Program-made: the position numbers and the translations under genes | Shown here: positions 1-8,167 of the stretch, one piece after another | Layout of the letters: every line of letters begins with the position of its first letter | How positions within the stretch are numbered: position 1 is the first letter of the stretch | Assembly: GCA_027494165.1 (NCBI GenBank) | Contig: JAOSJM010000006.1 | Coordinates: 124,001 to 188,000 of the forward strand | Source: Acidimicrobiia bacterium | GTDB lineage: Bacteria > Actinomycetota > Acidimicrobiia > IMCC26256 > JAOSJM01 | Reading direction: 5' to 3' | Length of the DNA: 64,000 bases | The notes under the pieces: model-generated | The model's database searches: none | What the model was told of the DNA's origin: nothing | Seen by the model: the letters and a program-made list of their open reading frames with translations, nothing else

Positions 1-346
1 GGTGCTCGCCCTCGAACCAGGCGGCACCCAGGGCCAGCTCGAGGCGGCCGTGGGACGCGTGGTCGACCGTCACGGCCTCGGCGGCCAGGAGCGAGGGGTG
101 GCGGTACGTCATCCCGGTGACGAGCAGGCCGAGCCGGACCCGCTCGGTGAGCGAGGCGAGGGCGGCCAGGGTCGTGTACCCCTCGAAGCACGGGCCGGGA
201 CCCTCGCCGTACATGGGCTGGAAGTGGTCGAAGCCCCAGACCCCGTCGAAGCCGGCGTCCTCGGCCAACCGGACCCGGCTGACCAGCTCGTCCCACTCCA
301 GGCGCTGCTGCGCCACGTCCAGCCCGATCCGCATGCCGTCCCCCAT
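1..346 (-). CDS. LLM-class (luciferase-like) oxidoreductase, probably F420-dependent; 3' end cut by the window
   Basis: The first 115 or so residues of a TIM-barrel flavin/F420 oxidoreductase run from an ATG at 346 (second ATG at 334) off the window edge. Visible are [10 protein letters not shown] at the start, the [19 protein letters not shown] segment and [17 protein letters not shown], which is the usual luciferase-like monooxygenase N-terminus (strand 1, then the active-site loop, then the T-x-RHP strand). In Actinomycetota this subfamily usually binds F420 rather than FMN, but the cofactor cannot be proven from this fragment. Substrate unknown. The 61-bp repeat cluster lies immediately upstream of its start. 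Confidence 0.8.
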   Translation of the reverse strand, partial: MGDGMRIGLDVAQQRLEWDELVSRVRLAEDAGFDGVWGFDHFQPMYGEGPGPCFEGYTTLAALASLTERVRLGLLVTGMTYRHPSLLAAEAVTVDHASHGRLELALGAAWFEGEH

Positions 347-418
347 CGCGCGTCGCCGGTCCGGCGCTCACCCTACGCGTCACACCGGAGGCGCCGCCGC
401 GCGCCCGCCAATCGGCGT

Positions 419-601
419 CCCGGGTGCCTCCACCGTCGCTCAGCGGGGGTATCGACACCCGAGAGCGGGGGACCGGCGTCCCGGGTGCCTCTACCGTCGC
501 TCAGCGGGGGTATCGACACCCGAGAGCGGGGGACCGGCGTCCCGGGTGCCTCCACCGTCGCTCAGCGGGGGTATCGACACCCGAGAGCGGGCCGGGGGGC
601 A
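419..601. repeat. Tandem hairpin repeat cluster A: three units of 61 bp
   Basis: Three near-identical units start at 419, 480 and 541 (one C/T difference seen). Each has a left arm CGGGTG, a core TCCACCGTCGCTCAGCG, and a right arm GACACCCGAGAG at 454-465, 515-526 and 576-587, so the outer arms can pair around a loop of about 29 nt. The same core and the identical right arm recur at 18091-18201 and 55413-55521. The cluster lies downstream of the small gene ending at 615 and upstream of the oxidoreductase start. Function unknown; terminator-like or REP-like. Confidence 0.85.
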
Positions 602-614
602 CCGCGCGACCCCG

Positions 615-833
615 TCAGCCGGACCGGCCGGCGGAGCGAGGCCGCTTCAGGAGCACCACCAGGCTCGCCGTCTCGACCTCGGTCAGGCCGTGGCGGGACG
701 CGGTCGACGGCACCATCGCCACCGCCTCCCACCCCTCCGTCCCGAGGGCGTCGAGCCGGGCCTCCGCGTCCTCCCGGTCGTCCTCGCGCATCCGGGTCTC
801 GAGCAGCTCGAGCCGGTACTCCCAGGTCGTCAC
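615..833 (-). CDS. Small DUF4177-like protein, 72 aa
   Basis: MTTWEYRLELL opens a short protein with LGTEGWEAVAMVP near residues 30-42 and a basic tail. This matches the layout of the DUF4177 family (W-E-Y start, then a G-x-E-G-W-E-x-V motif), whose function is unknown. A second in-frame start further upstream (876) would add residues with no family match, so the ATG at 833 is preferred. It stands alone, with the hairpin repeats just past its stop. Confidence 0.7.
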   Translation of the reverse strand: MTTWEYRLELLETRMREDDREDAEARLDALGTEGWEAVAMVPSTASRHGLTEVETASLVVLLKRPRSAGRSG

Positions 834-1010
834 GGGGCCAGCCTACGGCGGCGGGTACCGGTCGCCCGGCCGTCACCCACCCGTGGGCCGGTTGGTGCCG
901 GGTCTCCCGAGCACGGGGGGTGCGGTGGTGGAGTCGGAGCCGGGGCCGGAACTCGGCCGGCAGGAGGCGCGTCGACGCGGGGCGGGGGCGGCGGAGCCCG
1001 GGAGCGCGAG

Positions 1011-1280
1011 TCAGCCGATGGCGCTGCGCTGCTCGTCCAGGCGGCGCACGTTGGACGGCGCCGAGACCTCGCCCACGAGCCGCTCGAGCTCGTCGCGGGT
1101 GGGCCGCCGCCGGAAGGGCTCACCGACGTCGACCAGCTCCTGGAGGCCGGCATCCTCGTTGAGGACGTAGACGTCGAAGCACTCGTAGTGACCCTGCGGC
1201 GTCCCCTCGCCGTAGTGGCCGTAGACCGCGACCTGGACCCCGCCGATCTCCAGCGAGGCCACGACCTCCATACCCGGCAT
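1011..1280 (-). CDS. Hypothetical protein, about 89 aa
   Basis: I do not recognise this protein. It starts MPGMEVVASLEIGG and contains short strands (VQVAVYGHYG, HYECFDVYVLNE) followed by a charged helix ending LDEQRSAIG, so it is probably a small cytosolic alpha/beta protein. A GGTAGGGGG stretch lies just before the ATG at 1280; the next ATG at 1271 is possible. The longer upstream start at 1325 reads through that purine tract and is less likely. Confidence 0.6.
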   Translation of the reverse strand: MPGMEVVASLEIGGVQVAVYGHYGEGTPQGHYECFDVYVLNEDAGLQELVDVGEPFRRRPTRDELERLVGEVSAPSNVRRLDEQRSAIG

Positions 1281-1428
1281 GCCCTTACCCCCTACCACGC
1301 GCCCGCACCGCCCAAAGGCTCGCACACCGTTGCGGGACGACGGTGGATGGTCCGGTCCCGGGACCCCGGCCGCCGCGCGCCGGTCGGGCCCGCGCGACGT
1401 GGGCCCGACCGGAGGGGCGCGGGGTCCG

Positions 1429-2526
1429 TCAGGAACGGGCCTCGAGCACCAGGTTGAACGGTGTCTCGAGCGCCACCCGGACCCGGGGGAACCCGGCCGC
1501 CCGGAGCACCTCGACGAGGCGAGTGGGCCCGGCCTGGGCCCCCAGGCCCGTCCCCGGGTCCTGGGCGAGCGAGCTCGGCGTGCACAGGAACACCGACCCG
1601 GCGTAGTACAGCCGGCTGACCGGGTTGACGTTGTCCTCGAGCCGGTCCTGCGCCATGGGCTCGACGACGAGCAGCGTCCCGCCGGGGGCGAGCGAGGCCC
1701 GGGCGCGCGCGGCGGCGGCCACCGGGTCGCCCATGTCGTGCAGGGAGTCCAGGAAGCAGACGAGGTCGAAGCCGGACCCGGAGAAGGCGGTGGCGTCCTC
1801 CACCCGGAAGTCGACCCGGTCGTCGACCCCCGCCTCCGTGGCCCTCCGGCGTGCCGTCTCGACCGAGCCGGCGTGGACGTCGGAGCCGACGAACCGCGAC
1901 GCGCCGTAGGTCTGCGCGAGCACGACCGTCGAGACCCCGGTCCCGCAGCCCACGTCGGCGACCCGGGCTCCGGCCCGGAGCTTCTGCTCGACGCCGTCGA
2001 GCGCCGGGATCCACTCGCTCGTCAGCTGGCTGCGGTAGATGGGAGCGAAGAGCCGCTCGGTCCCCGAGTACAGGCGCTCGTCGTGGTGGCCCCAGTGGAG
2101 GCCGCCATCGCCGCGGAACGCCGACTCGACGTGACCGGCGTCGGCCCACATCGCCGCGACGATCTCGAGGACGCCGGCGAGGAACACCGACGAGGACTCG
2201 TCCGCGAGGACGGCCGCGTGCTCGGCCGGCAGCTCGAAGGTCCCGGTTCGGGCATCGTGCCCGACGTAGCCGCCCGCGACCTGGTTGTGGAGCCATTCGC
2301 GCACGAGGCGCTCGTTGGTCCGAGTCCGGCCGGCGAGCTCCGCCGGGGTCAGCGGCCCCGCGCCCGCCAGCGCGCGGTAGAGGCCCAGACGGTCGCCCAG
2401 GTACGCCACCGCGGCGCTCTCGGCCGCGGCCAGGTCGGACACGACCCGCCCGACGAACTCCCCCAGCCTCTCCTCGTCGATCGTGGTCCCGTCGATCCTG
2501 GTCTCGTCCCTCGTCACGGTCGTCAT
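1429..2526 (-). CDS. SAM-dependent class I methyltransferase with N-terminal winged-helix region (Rv2258c type)
   Basis: The 365-aa protein has an N-terminal helical/winged-helix part (LGLYRALAGAGPLTPAELA, residues about 45-75) typical of small-molecule methyltransferases, then a Rossmann domain with motif I VADVGCGTGVS near residue 190 and an acidic strand-2 residue (FVGSDVHAG). The arrangement resembles mycobacterial Rv2258c-like enzymes that methylate small molecules; the substrate is unknown. It is transcribed divergently from the PadR regulator at 2635, and palindromes fill the space between them, so it is probably that repressor's target. Confidence 0.85.
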   Translation of the reverse strand: MTTVTRDETRIDGTTIDEERLGEFVGRVVSDLAAAESAAVAYLGDRLGLYRALAGAGPLTPAELAGRTRTNERLVREWLHNQVAGGYVGHDARTGTFELPAEHAAVLADESSSVFLAGVLEIVAAMWADAGHVESAFRGDGGLHWGHHDERLYSGTERLFAPIYRSQLTSEWIPALDGVEQKLRAGARVADVGCGTGVSTVVLAQTYGASRFVGSDVHAGSVETARRRATEAGVDDRVDFRVEDATAFSGSGFDLVCFLDSLHDMGDPVAAAARARASLAPGGTLLVVEPMAQDRLEDNVNPVSRLYYAGSVFLCTPSSLAQDPGTGLGAQAGPTRLVEVLRAAGFPRVRVALETPFNLVLEARS

Positions 2527-2570
2527 GTCGTCCCCCCCGGGTCGAGGGCCCCTCGGGCCCGGCCATGTTG

Positions 2571-2621
2571 ATCCAGTCCGGATACTCCAGTCTGGACTAT
2601 AGAATAACTCCAGTCTGGAGT
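2571..2621. promoter_or_regulatory. PadR-type operator region with two strong and one weak palindrome
   Basis: Between the divergent methyltransferase and PadR genes lies a perfect 15-bp palindrome ACTCCAG-T-CTGGAGT at 2607-2621. A one-mismatch copy (ACTCCAG-T-CTGGACT) lies at 2584-2598, 23 bp centre to centre, and a degenerate copy (ATCCAG-T-CCGGAT) at 2571-2583. An AT-rich TATAGAATA lies between the two good copies. The palindromes directly abut the PadR start codon, which fits autorepression plus control of the methyltransferase. Confidence 0.75.
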
Positions 2622-2634
2622 ATCGTCAACGCCC

Positions 2635-3291
2635 ATGACGAGGCACGCGACGAACGCGACGAGGACGACACCGACGAGCTACGCGCTGCTGGGGCTCCTG
2701 GCGATCCGCCCCTCGACGGCCTACGAGCTGACCCGGCAGATGCGGCGGGCCCTGCGCTGGGCGTGGCTGCGCTCCGAGGCCAACCTCTACCACGAGCTCA
2801 AGCGGCTCGGGGCGCTGGGCTTCGTCTCGGCGGTCGAGGAGCGCACCGGCCAGCGCGCCCGCACCCGCTACGAGATCACCGGGCCCGGGCGGGCCGCCCT
2901 GCACGAGTGGCTCGCCGACGGCTCCCCGACGCCTCCCCGGCTCGAGCTCGAGCTGGCGCTGCGGGTGCTCTTCGCCGACCAGGGCTCCGAGGAGGACCTC
3001 CGCCGGACCATCCGCACGACCCGGGAGCAGGTCTCGCAGGTCGCGAGCCAGATCGCCCCCACCCTCGAGGAATACGCCCGCGGCGAGGCGGCGTTTCCCG
3101 AGCGGTTCCACCTCAACATGCTCTTCGCCGGCTTCGTGGCGGGCTTCTACGAGCTCGTCGTGCGCTGGTGCGAGGACGTCGAGCGCGAGCTCGAGCGATG
3201 GGAGTCCACCGACGGTGTCGGGGAGACGCCGGGGACGCGTGAGATGCTCGAGGGCGCGCTGGCGTTCTACCGGTCGATGGGCGCGAGGTAG
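2635..3291 (+). CDS. PadR-family transcriptional regulator
   Basis: The 218-aa protein has the PadR winged-helix domain (SYALLGLLAIRPSTAYELTRQM, then ANLYHELKRLGALGFV and the wing TRYEITGPGRAAL, residues about 15-90). A C-terminal helical dimerisation region (LEEYARGEAAFPERFHLNMLF to EMLEGALAFYRSMG) follows. PadR proteins are ligand-responsive repressors that bind palindromes. The start is the ATG 13 bp beyond the operator at 2607-2621. It is divergent from a methyltransferase and followed after 23 bp by a PIG-L deacetylase, which may be co-transcribed. Confidence 0.9.
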   Translation: MTRHATNATRTTPTSYALLGLLAIRPSTAYELTRQMRRALRWAWLRSEANLYHELKRLGALGFVSAVEERTGQRARTRYEITGPGRAALHEWLADGSPTPPRLELELALRVLFADQGSEEDLRRTIRTTREQVSQVASQIAPTLEEYARGEAAFPERFHLNMLFAGFVAGFYELVVRWCEDVERELERWESTDGVGETPGTREMLEGALAFYRSMGAR

Positions 3292-3314
3292 GCAGCGAGC
3301 GAGCGGGGGGAGCG

Positions 3315-4049
3315 ATGGCGCCGGTCGAGGAGCTGGGCACGATCCTGGGCGTCTGGGCCCACCCCGACGACGAGGCGTACCTCATGGGCGGGGTCATGGC
3401 GAGCGCCTCCGATACCGGGCAGCGGGTGGCCTGCGTGACCGCGACGCGCGGCGAGGCGGGCGAGACCGCGGACCCGCTCCGGTGGCCGCCCGACCGGCTC
3501 GCCGCCATCCGCGAGGCCGAGCTCGCCTGTGCCCTCGGGATCCTCGGCGTGACCGACCACGAGTGGCTCGACTACCCCGACGGCGGGCTGGCCGGCGTCG
3601 ACCCGCCGGACGCGGTGGCGCGGATCGGCGCCGCGATCCGGCGCGTCCGGCCCGACACGGTGATGACCTTCGGGCCCGACGGCATGACCGGTCACCCCGA
3701 CCACCGCGCCGTGTCGGCGTGGACGGCGTTCGCCGTCCACGAGCACGCCCCCCGCGGGACCCGGCTCCTGTTCGCCACGAAGACCCACGACTGGGTCGAG
3801 GAGCACCCCGAGCTGAACCGGCTCGTCTTCCCGGACGCCCCGCCACCTCGCGCCCGCCGCGACGACCTGGTGCTCGACCTGCGGCTGGCCGACGACCTCC
3901 TCGAGCGGAAGGTCAGCGCCCTCGAGGCCCAGGCCAGCCAGACCAGCGGCCTGATCGCCGCGGTCGGCCGGGAGCGGTTCGGGGCCTGGGTGCGGGACGA
4001 GCACTTCACCCGGGCTGCGCCGGCCGGGGCCGAGCCCGCCCGGCGCTGA
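3315..4049 (+). CDS. PIG-L/LmbE family deacetylase
   Basis: This 244-aa protein has the zinc-binding AHPDDE motif at about residue 15 and the downstream GHPDH motif near residue 130 that define N-acetylglucosaminyl deacetylases of the PIG-L family (MshB, Mca and relatives). The family hydrolyses N-acyl groups from sugar or thiol conjugates. The substrate here is unknown. MshB is possible in an actinobacterium, but the protein is shorter than typical MshB (about 300 aa), so I do not name it. A GGGGGAG ribosome site directly precedes the ATG. Confidence 0.85.
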   Translation: MAPVEELGTILGVWAHPDDEAYLMGGVMASASDTGQRVACVTATRGEAGETADPLRWPPDRLAAIREAELACALGILGVTDHEWLDYPDGGLAGVDPPDAVARIGAAIRRVRPDTVMTFGPDGMTGHPDHRAVSAWTAFAVHEHAPRGTRLLFATKTHDWVEEHPELNRLVFPDAPPPRARRDDLVLDLRLADDLLERKVSALEAQASQTSGLIAAVGRERFGAWVRDEHFTRAAPAGAEPARR

Positions 4050-4180
4050 CCGGCGGAGCAGCCCCGGTCGACGGGGCACCCCCGCGCTCCACACCCGAGC
4101 TGGGAGCTCACCTCGAAGTGGACCTTGTGCCCTTCTGGGGCCCGGGCCCAGTGAGAGATGCTCGAGTGGGGAGGACGGTC

Positions 4181-5068
4181 ATGCTCGAGTTCGACAGAGC
4201 GAGCAAGCGCTTCGGCTCCGTCCTCGCGCTCGACGCCTGCACGTTCACTGCCCAACCGGGTCGGCTCACCGGCTTCCTCGGTCAGAACGGCGCAGGGAAG
4301 ACGACCGCGATGCGCGCGGTCTTCGGGCTCGTGGAGCTCGATGCCGGCACCGTGCGCTGGCGCGGGGCCCCGATCGGGATGCCGGAGCGCTCACGATTCG
4401 GGTACATGCCCGAGGAACGCGGCCTCTATCCACGCATGCGAGTACGCGACCAGCTCCTGTACCTCGCACGCCTGTGCGGCAGGAACGGCACCGAGGTCGG
4501 TCGCAGCATCGACCAGTGGCTCGAGCGACTCGGCCTCGCGGACCGGCAGAACGACCGCGTCGACGCACTGTCGCACGGAAACCAGCAGCGCGTACAACTG
4601 ATCGCGGCTCTCGTGAACGAACCTGATCTGCTCGTACTCGACGAGCCGTTCTCGGGTCTCGACCCGCTGGCGGTCGCGAACATGTCCGCGTTGTTGGCCG
4701 AGATCGCCGCCGCGGGTGGCACCGTCCTGTTCTCGAGCCACCAACTCGATCTGGTCGAGGACACCTGCGAGGACGTGGTCATCATCCACCAGGGCCATGT
4801 CGTCATCGCGGGCGACCTGGCCGAGTTGCGGGCGGCGGTGCCCCAACGTTTCGTGGACGTCCGCTTCCGAGGTACGCCGCCTGACTGGTCGGCCATACCG
4901 TCGGTGGAGGTCCTCGAGACGGACGACGAACACGCCCGCCTGCGGGTCGGGCCCGACGTCGACCTCGCCGGGATCGTGGACGCCGCGCGCAGCGCCGTCG
5001 ACCTGATCTCGTTCACCTATGAACCGCCCACATTGTCGGAGGTGTTCCGCGAGGCGGTGGCGGCATGA
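4181..5068 (+). CDS. ABC exporter ATP-binding protein (NatA-like)
   Basis: The 295-aa nucleotide-binding subunit shows Walker A GQNGAGKTT near residue 35, an ABC signature LSHGNQQR, Walker B LLVLDEPFSGLDP and the H-loop in LFSSHQLD. The C-terminal extension beyond about residue 215 is typical of the NatA/DrrA/CcmA-type export ATPases. GGGGAGG lies 6 nt upstream of the ATG. Its stop overlaps the permease start (ATGA), so the two are translationally coupled. Base composition here is visibly less GC-rich than in neighbouring genes, which may indicate acquisition. Confidence 0.9.
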   Translation: MLEFDRASKRFGSVLALDACTFTAQPGRLTGFLGQNGAGKTTAMRAVFGLVELDAGTVRWRGAPIGMPERSRFGYMPEERGLYPRMRVRDQLLYLARLCGRNGTEVGRSIDQWLERLGLADRQNDRVDALSHGNQQRVQLIAALVNEPDLLVLDEPFSGLDPLAVANMSALLAEIAAAGGTVLFSSHQLDLVEDTCEDVVIIHQGHVVIAGDLAELRAAVPQRFVDVRFRGTPPDWSAIPSVEVLETDDEHARLRVGPDVDLAGIVDAARSAVDLISFTYEPPTLSEVFREAVAA

Positions 5069-6519
5069 ACGGCGCGCGCCAGGTGCGCCTCGTCGCGGCT
5101 CGGGAGATCCGCGAACGAAGTCGATCGGGCGGGTTCCTGGCGTCGGTGGTCCTGATGGTGCTGGGCGTCGCCGCGGCCATCGTGCTCCCCGCGGTGCTCG
5201 ACACCGGCGGAGCGAAGGACGTCGGCGTCACCGGCAGAACGCCGTCACAACTGCCCGCCCTGGTACGAGCTCAGGGCGAGGCCGTGGGAACGACCGTGCG
5301 GATCCACTCCTATGAATCTCGTACGGCCGGCGAACAAGCAGTCCGGGACGGCGAGGTCGACGTCCTCGTGATCGACGGCCAACGGCTCGAGTGGCGGAAG
5401 CGCGCCGACGAGCAGCTCAGAGCGGTCGTCAGCGGCGCGATCCAACTCGTCGCGATCCGCGAGCGCGCCACCGCCGCAGGTATCAGTCCAGAAGACCTCT
5501 CGGCCCTGCTCGCGCCCGTACCGATCACGAACGTCGAGCTGGGCATCGTCGAGGGTCGCAGCCCCGACGACGAAACCGCCGCGTTCGTCATGACCCTCGT
5601 GCTGTTCGGCGCCATCGCGACGTACGGCGCCATGGTCCTGAGCGGCGTCGTCGAGGAGAAGTCCAGCCGTACCGTCGAGGTGCTCCTCGCACGCATGCCC
5701 GCCCGGAACCTGCTCGCGGGAAAGATCGCCGGGATCGGGCTCCTCGGCCTGGCCCAGATCGCCCTCATCGGAGTCGTCGCCCTCGTCGCGAAGGCCACGG
5801 TCGCCGAGGTGGACCTCCCGGCGGTGCGCGCCGCGGTGATCGTGTGGGCCGTCGTGTGGTTCATACTCGGCTTCGCCCTCTACGCCACCGTCTTCGGCGC
5901 GCTCGGGTCCCTCGCGTCGCGCAGCGAAGACGCGCAGAGCATCGCCGGACCCGTCACCGTCGTGCTGGTCGTGGGATTCCTGGCCTCGTTCGCGGCCATC
6001 GGCAGCGCATCCACGACCTGGGCTCGGCTCGTGTCGTGGTTCCCGGCCTGGGCACCGTTCGCGATGCCCAACCGCATCGCCATGGGCGCGGCCACGTGGT
6101 GGGACCCGGTCGTCGCCGTCGTGCTCACGCTCGTCGCCATCGCCGGGCTCGTGATCCTCGGCGGTCGCGTCTACTCGGGCGCCATCCTCCACACCGGCGC
6201 AACCCTGAAGCTGCGCGACGCATGGCAGGGCAAGACCGCGACCGCGCACCCGATCACGGAGACGGACGCGCGGCGTGTCGACACGGCTCCACGACCCGTC
6301 GCTCCCGAACAACCCGCAACCTCGTCACCGCGCTCGGACCGACGGGTCCAGGGCGTCCTGCTGGGGATCGCGCTCGTCGTCGCCGCGGCGGTGTACCTGA
6401 TCTCTCGGGACGCGGTGATCGCGATCGCGGTCGGCGCCGGAGCGTTCGCCATCGGGACCCGCACAGCCAGGGCGCGCTCCGACGCCATCCGCCGTCACAG
6501 CGCTCGACAGAGACCATGA
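5065..6519 (+). CDS. ABC-2 type export permease (NatB-like)
   Basis: A 484-aa membrane protein with a first membrane segment near residues 25-45 (FLASVVLMVLGVAAAIVLPA), a large extracytoplasmic loop, then a block of helices between residues about 175 and 370 (TLVLFGAIATYGAMVLSGVV, ILGFALYATVFGALG and others). The segment VVEEKSSRTVEVLLARMPARNLLAGK is the hallmark of the NatB/ABC-2 family. A further hydrophobic pair lies near the C-terminus. It forms the membrane half of an exporter with the ATPase it overlaps; the cargo (Na+, drug or lipid) is unknown. Confidence 0.88.
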   Translation: MNGARQVRLVAAREIRERSRSGGFLASVVLMVLGVAAAIVLPAVLDTGGAKDVGVTGRTPSQLPALVRAQGEAVGTTVRIHSYESRTAGEQAVRDGEVDVLVIDGQRLEWRKRADEQLRAVVSGAIQLVAIRERATAAGISPEDLSALLAPVPITNVELGIVEGRSPDDETAAFVMTLVLFGAIATYGAMVLSGVVEEKSSRTVEVLLARMPARNLLAGKIAGIGLLGLAQIALIGVVALVAKATVAEVDLPAVRAAVIVWAVVWFILGFALYATVFGALGSLASRSEDAQSIAGPVTVVLVVGFLASFAAIGSASTTWARLVSWFPAWAPFAMPNRIAMGAATWWDPVVAVVLTLVAIAGLVILGGRVYSGAILHTGATLKLRDAWQGKTATAHPITETDARRVDTAPRPVAPEQPATSSPRSDRRVQGVLLGIALVVAAAVYLISRDAVIAIAVGAGAFAIGTRTARARSDAIRRHSARQRP

Positions 6520-6713
6520 CGCCCGCGGTCACGCACTCGACTCGGAACTGCGCGAGCGAACTGCATCCGGGGCGTTCCCACACGACGAGCTGGGGAAACT
6601 GCCCGAGGCGGAGCGAAGACGTCCCGCCACCGGCATCGCGCCCGGCGTGTGCCGCGGTGGGAATCGTTCCCGGGACCGCACTGCACCACCGCAGGTCGGA
6701 ATGCAGGTCGGGG

Positions 6714-6787
6714 TGGAGGTGATGGGACTTGAACCCACGACTTCTACGTTGCGAACGTAGCGCTCTACCGGACTGAGCTACACCCCC
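6714..6787 (-). tRNA. tRNA-Ala (anticodon CGC)
   Basis: The reverse strand folds as a 74-nt cloverleaf: acceptor GGGGGTG/CACCTCC, D stem GCTC/GAGC, anticodon stem CTACG/CGTAG with loop TTCGCAA (anticodon CGC), and T stem GTGGG/CCCAT around TTCAAGT. The acceptor carries a G3:U70 wobble, the alanine identity determinant. The discriminator is A and CCA is not encoded. Confidence 0.95.
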
Positions 6788-6851
6788 GTCGGGTCCCGCA
6801 GGTTACCACCGGGCCCGCCGGGCCCCTCCGCCGGAGCCGGTGCCGGGACGG

Positions 6852-7502
6852 TCACTCGACCTGTTGCTCCACCTCGGCCCGGGCCGCCTCGATCGTGGCC
6901 CGCAGGCGCTGGGCCACCATCGTCGTCGTGAGGTCGCCGCGGGTCCGCTCGAGCACCGCCCGCAACGCGTCGGTCGCCCGGCGGAGCCCCCCGGTGAGCG
7001 CGTCGGGGTAGTCGACGGTCACCAGGACCGAGTACACGTCGTCCATGACGCCGAGCAGCTCCTCGGCCCGTTCGAGCCGGTCGTGGCGGAGGCAGTCGAG
7101 GACGTCGCGACGCAGCTCGCTCGCGGCCTCGGCCATCCCGTTCAGGTAGGCGGGTGCCTCGGCGCCCAGCTCGCCGGCGGCCGGGACCGGCTCGCCAGCG
7201 GTGAAGGCGAGCGTGAGGCTCGCCTCGACGTACTCCTTGCGGGCGTCGTGGAGGAAGCCGGAGTAGCGGACGTCAGGGTGGTCGGCCACGGCGCCGTCGG
7301 CCTCGGCGAGGCGATCGCGTGCCTCGCCCACGAGGTCCCGGGCCCGGTCCAGCTCACCCCGGTGGACGGCCCGGATGGCCGCCGCGGAGGCCTGGATCGC
7401 CTTCCGTCCCGCCGCGAGCGTGACCTCGCGGGCCCGGTGCTTCTCCTCCAGGACGTCGCGGGCGCTCCGGCCGGCGGCGGCGATCTCGCTCGACCGGTCC
7501 AC
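6852..7502 (-). CDS. Translin/TRAX-family protein
   Basis: This 216-aa all-helical protein matches the translin fold. Residues about 30-60 (RKAIQASAAAIRAVHRGELD) and 80-100 (DVRYSGFLHDARKEYVEASL) correspond to the conserved helices of eukaryotic translin/TRAX and the prokaryotic COG2178 proteins, which bind nucleic acid and in TRAX act as a ribonuclease. The acidic residues of the second segment (D-A-x-x-E-Y-x-E-A) resemble the TRAX catalytic region. Prokaryotic members are better known from archaea. It follows the membrane gene at 7512 with 9 bp between and probably shares its transcript. Confidence 0.75.
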   Translation of the reverse strand: MDRSSEIAAAGRSARDVLEEKHRAREVTLAAGRKAIQASAAAIRAVHRGELDRARDLVGEARDRLAEADGAVADHPDVRYSGFLHDARKEYVEASLTLAFTAGEPVPAAGELGAEAPAYLNGMAEAASELRRDVLDCLRHDRLERAEELLGVMDDVYSVLVTVDYPDALTGGLRRATDALRAVLERTRGDLTTTMVAQRLRATIEAARAEVEQQVE

Positions 7503-7511
7503 CCGGGAACG

Positions 7512-8024
7512 CTAGGACGAGGCCGTGCGGCGCAGCGCGAGCTGGGGCGCCCGGGGCTGCGGGAGGTACCGGACCTTCGCTCGCCGCTCGCTGGCGAGAC
7601 GGCGCATGCGCACGAGGAGCCCGACGTAGGCGGCGAGCAGCCCGTCGACGAGGAGGTGGAGGAACAGGAGCTCGGAGCCGCCGCCCAGCACGGCGAGGAG
7701 CAGGGTGAGGCCGGCGGCCACGAGGAGCGACACCAGCACGTCACGCCGCCGGCGCTGGGCGGGGGTCATCGCACGGGATCCCGGTGCCCCGGCGTCCCGG
7801 AGGTGGGAGGGCAGGCCCGGACCCACGGGCAGGGCGGCGTGGCCGCCGGTGCGCCCGAGCACGCCGAGGCGGTAGTGGAAGTCGCCGATGGAGTCGGCCC
7901 TGCGCCCCTCGACCCGCCCGCGCAGAGCGGGCTGGATCAGGACCGCCGCCCAGAGCACCACGAGGATCAGGAACGCAACGATGGTCACGAGCTCCTCGAC
8001 CGCCTTCTGTCGGGACGCTAACAA
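7512..8024 (-). CDS. Membrane protein resembling GlpR, the membrane partner of the gephyrin-like protein Glp
   Basis: An N-terminal membrane segment (VTIVAFLILVVLWAAVLI), a basic linker, and two further helices (VLVSLLVAAGLTLLLAVLG and LLFLHLLVDGLLAAYVGLLV) are followed by a basic tail. This architecture resembles the actinobacterial GlpR proteins that tether gephyrin-like Glp at the divisome in Corynebacterium. A moeA/glp gene and galU lie 3 kb upstream, an association seen in other actinobacteria. The start is uncertain: a TTG at 8024 has no clear ribosome site, while a GTG at 7988 has AGGAG close by. The assignment is tentative. Confidence 0.5.
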   Translation of the reverse strand: MLASRQKAVEELVTIVAFLILVVLWAAVLIQPALRGRVEGRRADSIGDFHYRLGVLGRTGGHAALPVGPGLPSHLRDAGAPGSRAMTPAQRRRRDVLVSLLVAAGLTLLLAVLGGGSELLFLHLLVDGLLAAYVGLLVRMRRLASERRAKVRYLPQPRAPQLALRRTASS

Positions 8025-8167
8025 AGCGGGGCCCGGAGGTGGGGGATCTCCGGCCCGGTGCGCAGGCTAGCGTCGCCGATCGCGGTTCCGTCAAGGCGGA
8101 GCGTCGGGACACCCCGGGACGCGCGCCCGCGGGTCGCTGACCAGGGACGACGTGGGCAAGAAAGTGG

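Noticed and set aside
419..601. Three regularly spaced 61-bp units resembling a small CRISPR array
   Set aside because: The whole unit is repeated, with no variable spacers and no cas genes; the same hairpin recurs elsewhere as pairs.
3215..4180. N-terminal extension of the ABC ATPase over the PIG-L gene
   Set aside because: The ATPase starts at ATG 4181 with GGGGAGG upstream; the extension is the wrong frame of the deacetylase.
4050..4180. Attachment-site duplicate of the tRNA-Ala 3' end upstream of the exporter genes
   Set aside because: No copy of the tRNA 3' segment could be found there.
6714..6787. tRNA-Arg reading because of the ACG next to the anticodon loop
   Set aside because: Correct alignment puts CGC at positions 34-36 in loop TTCGCAA, and the acceptor has the G3:U70 pair of tRNA-Ala.
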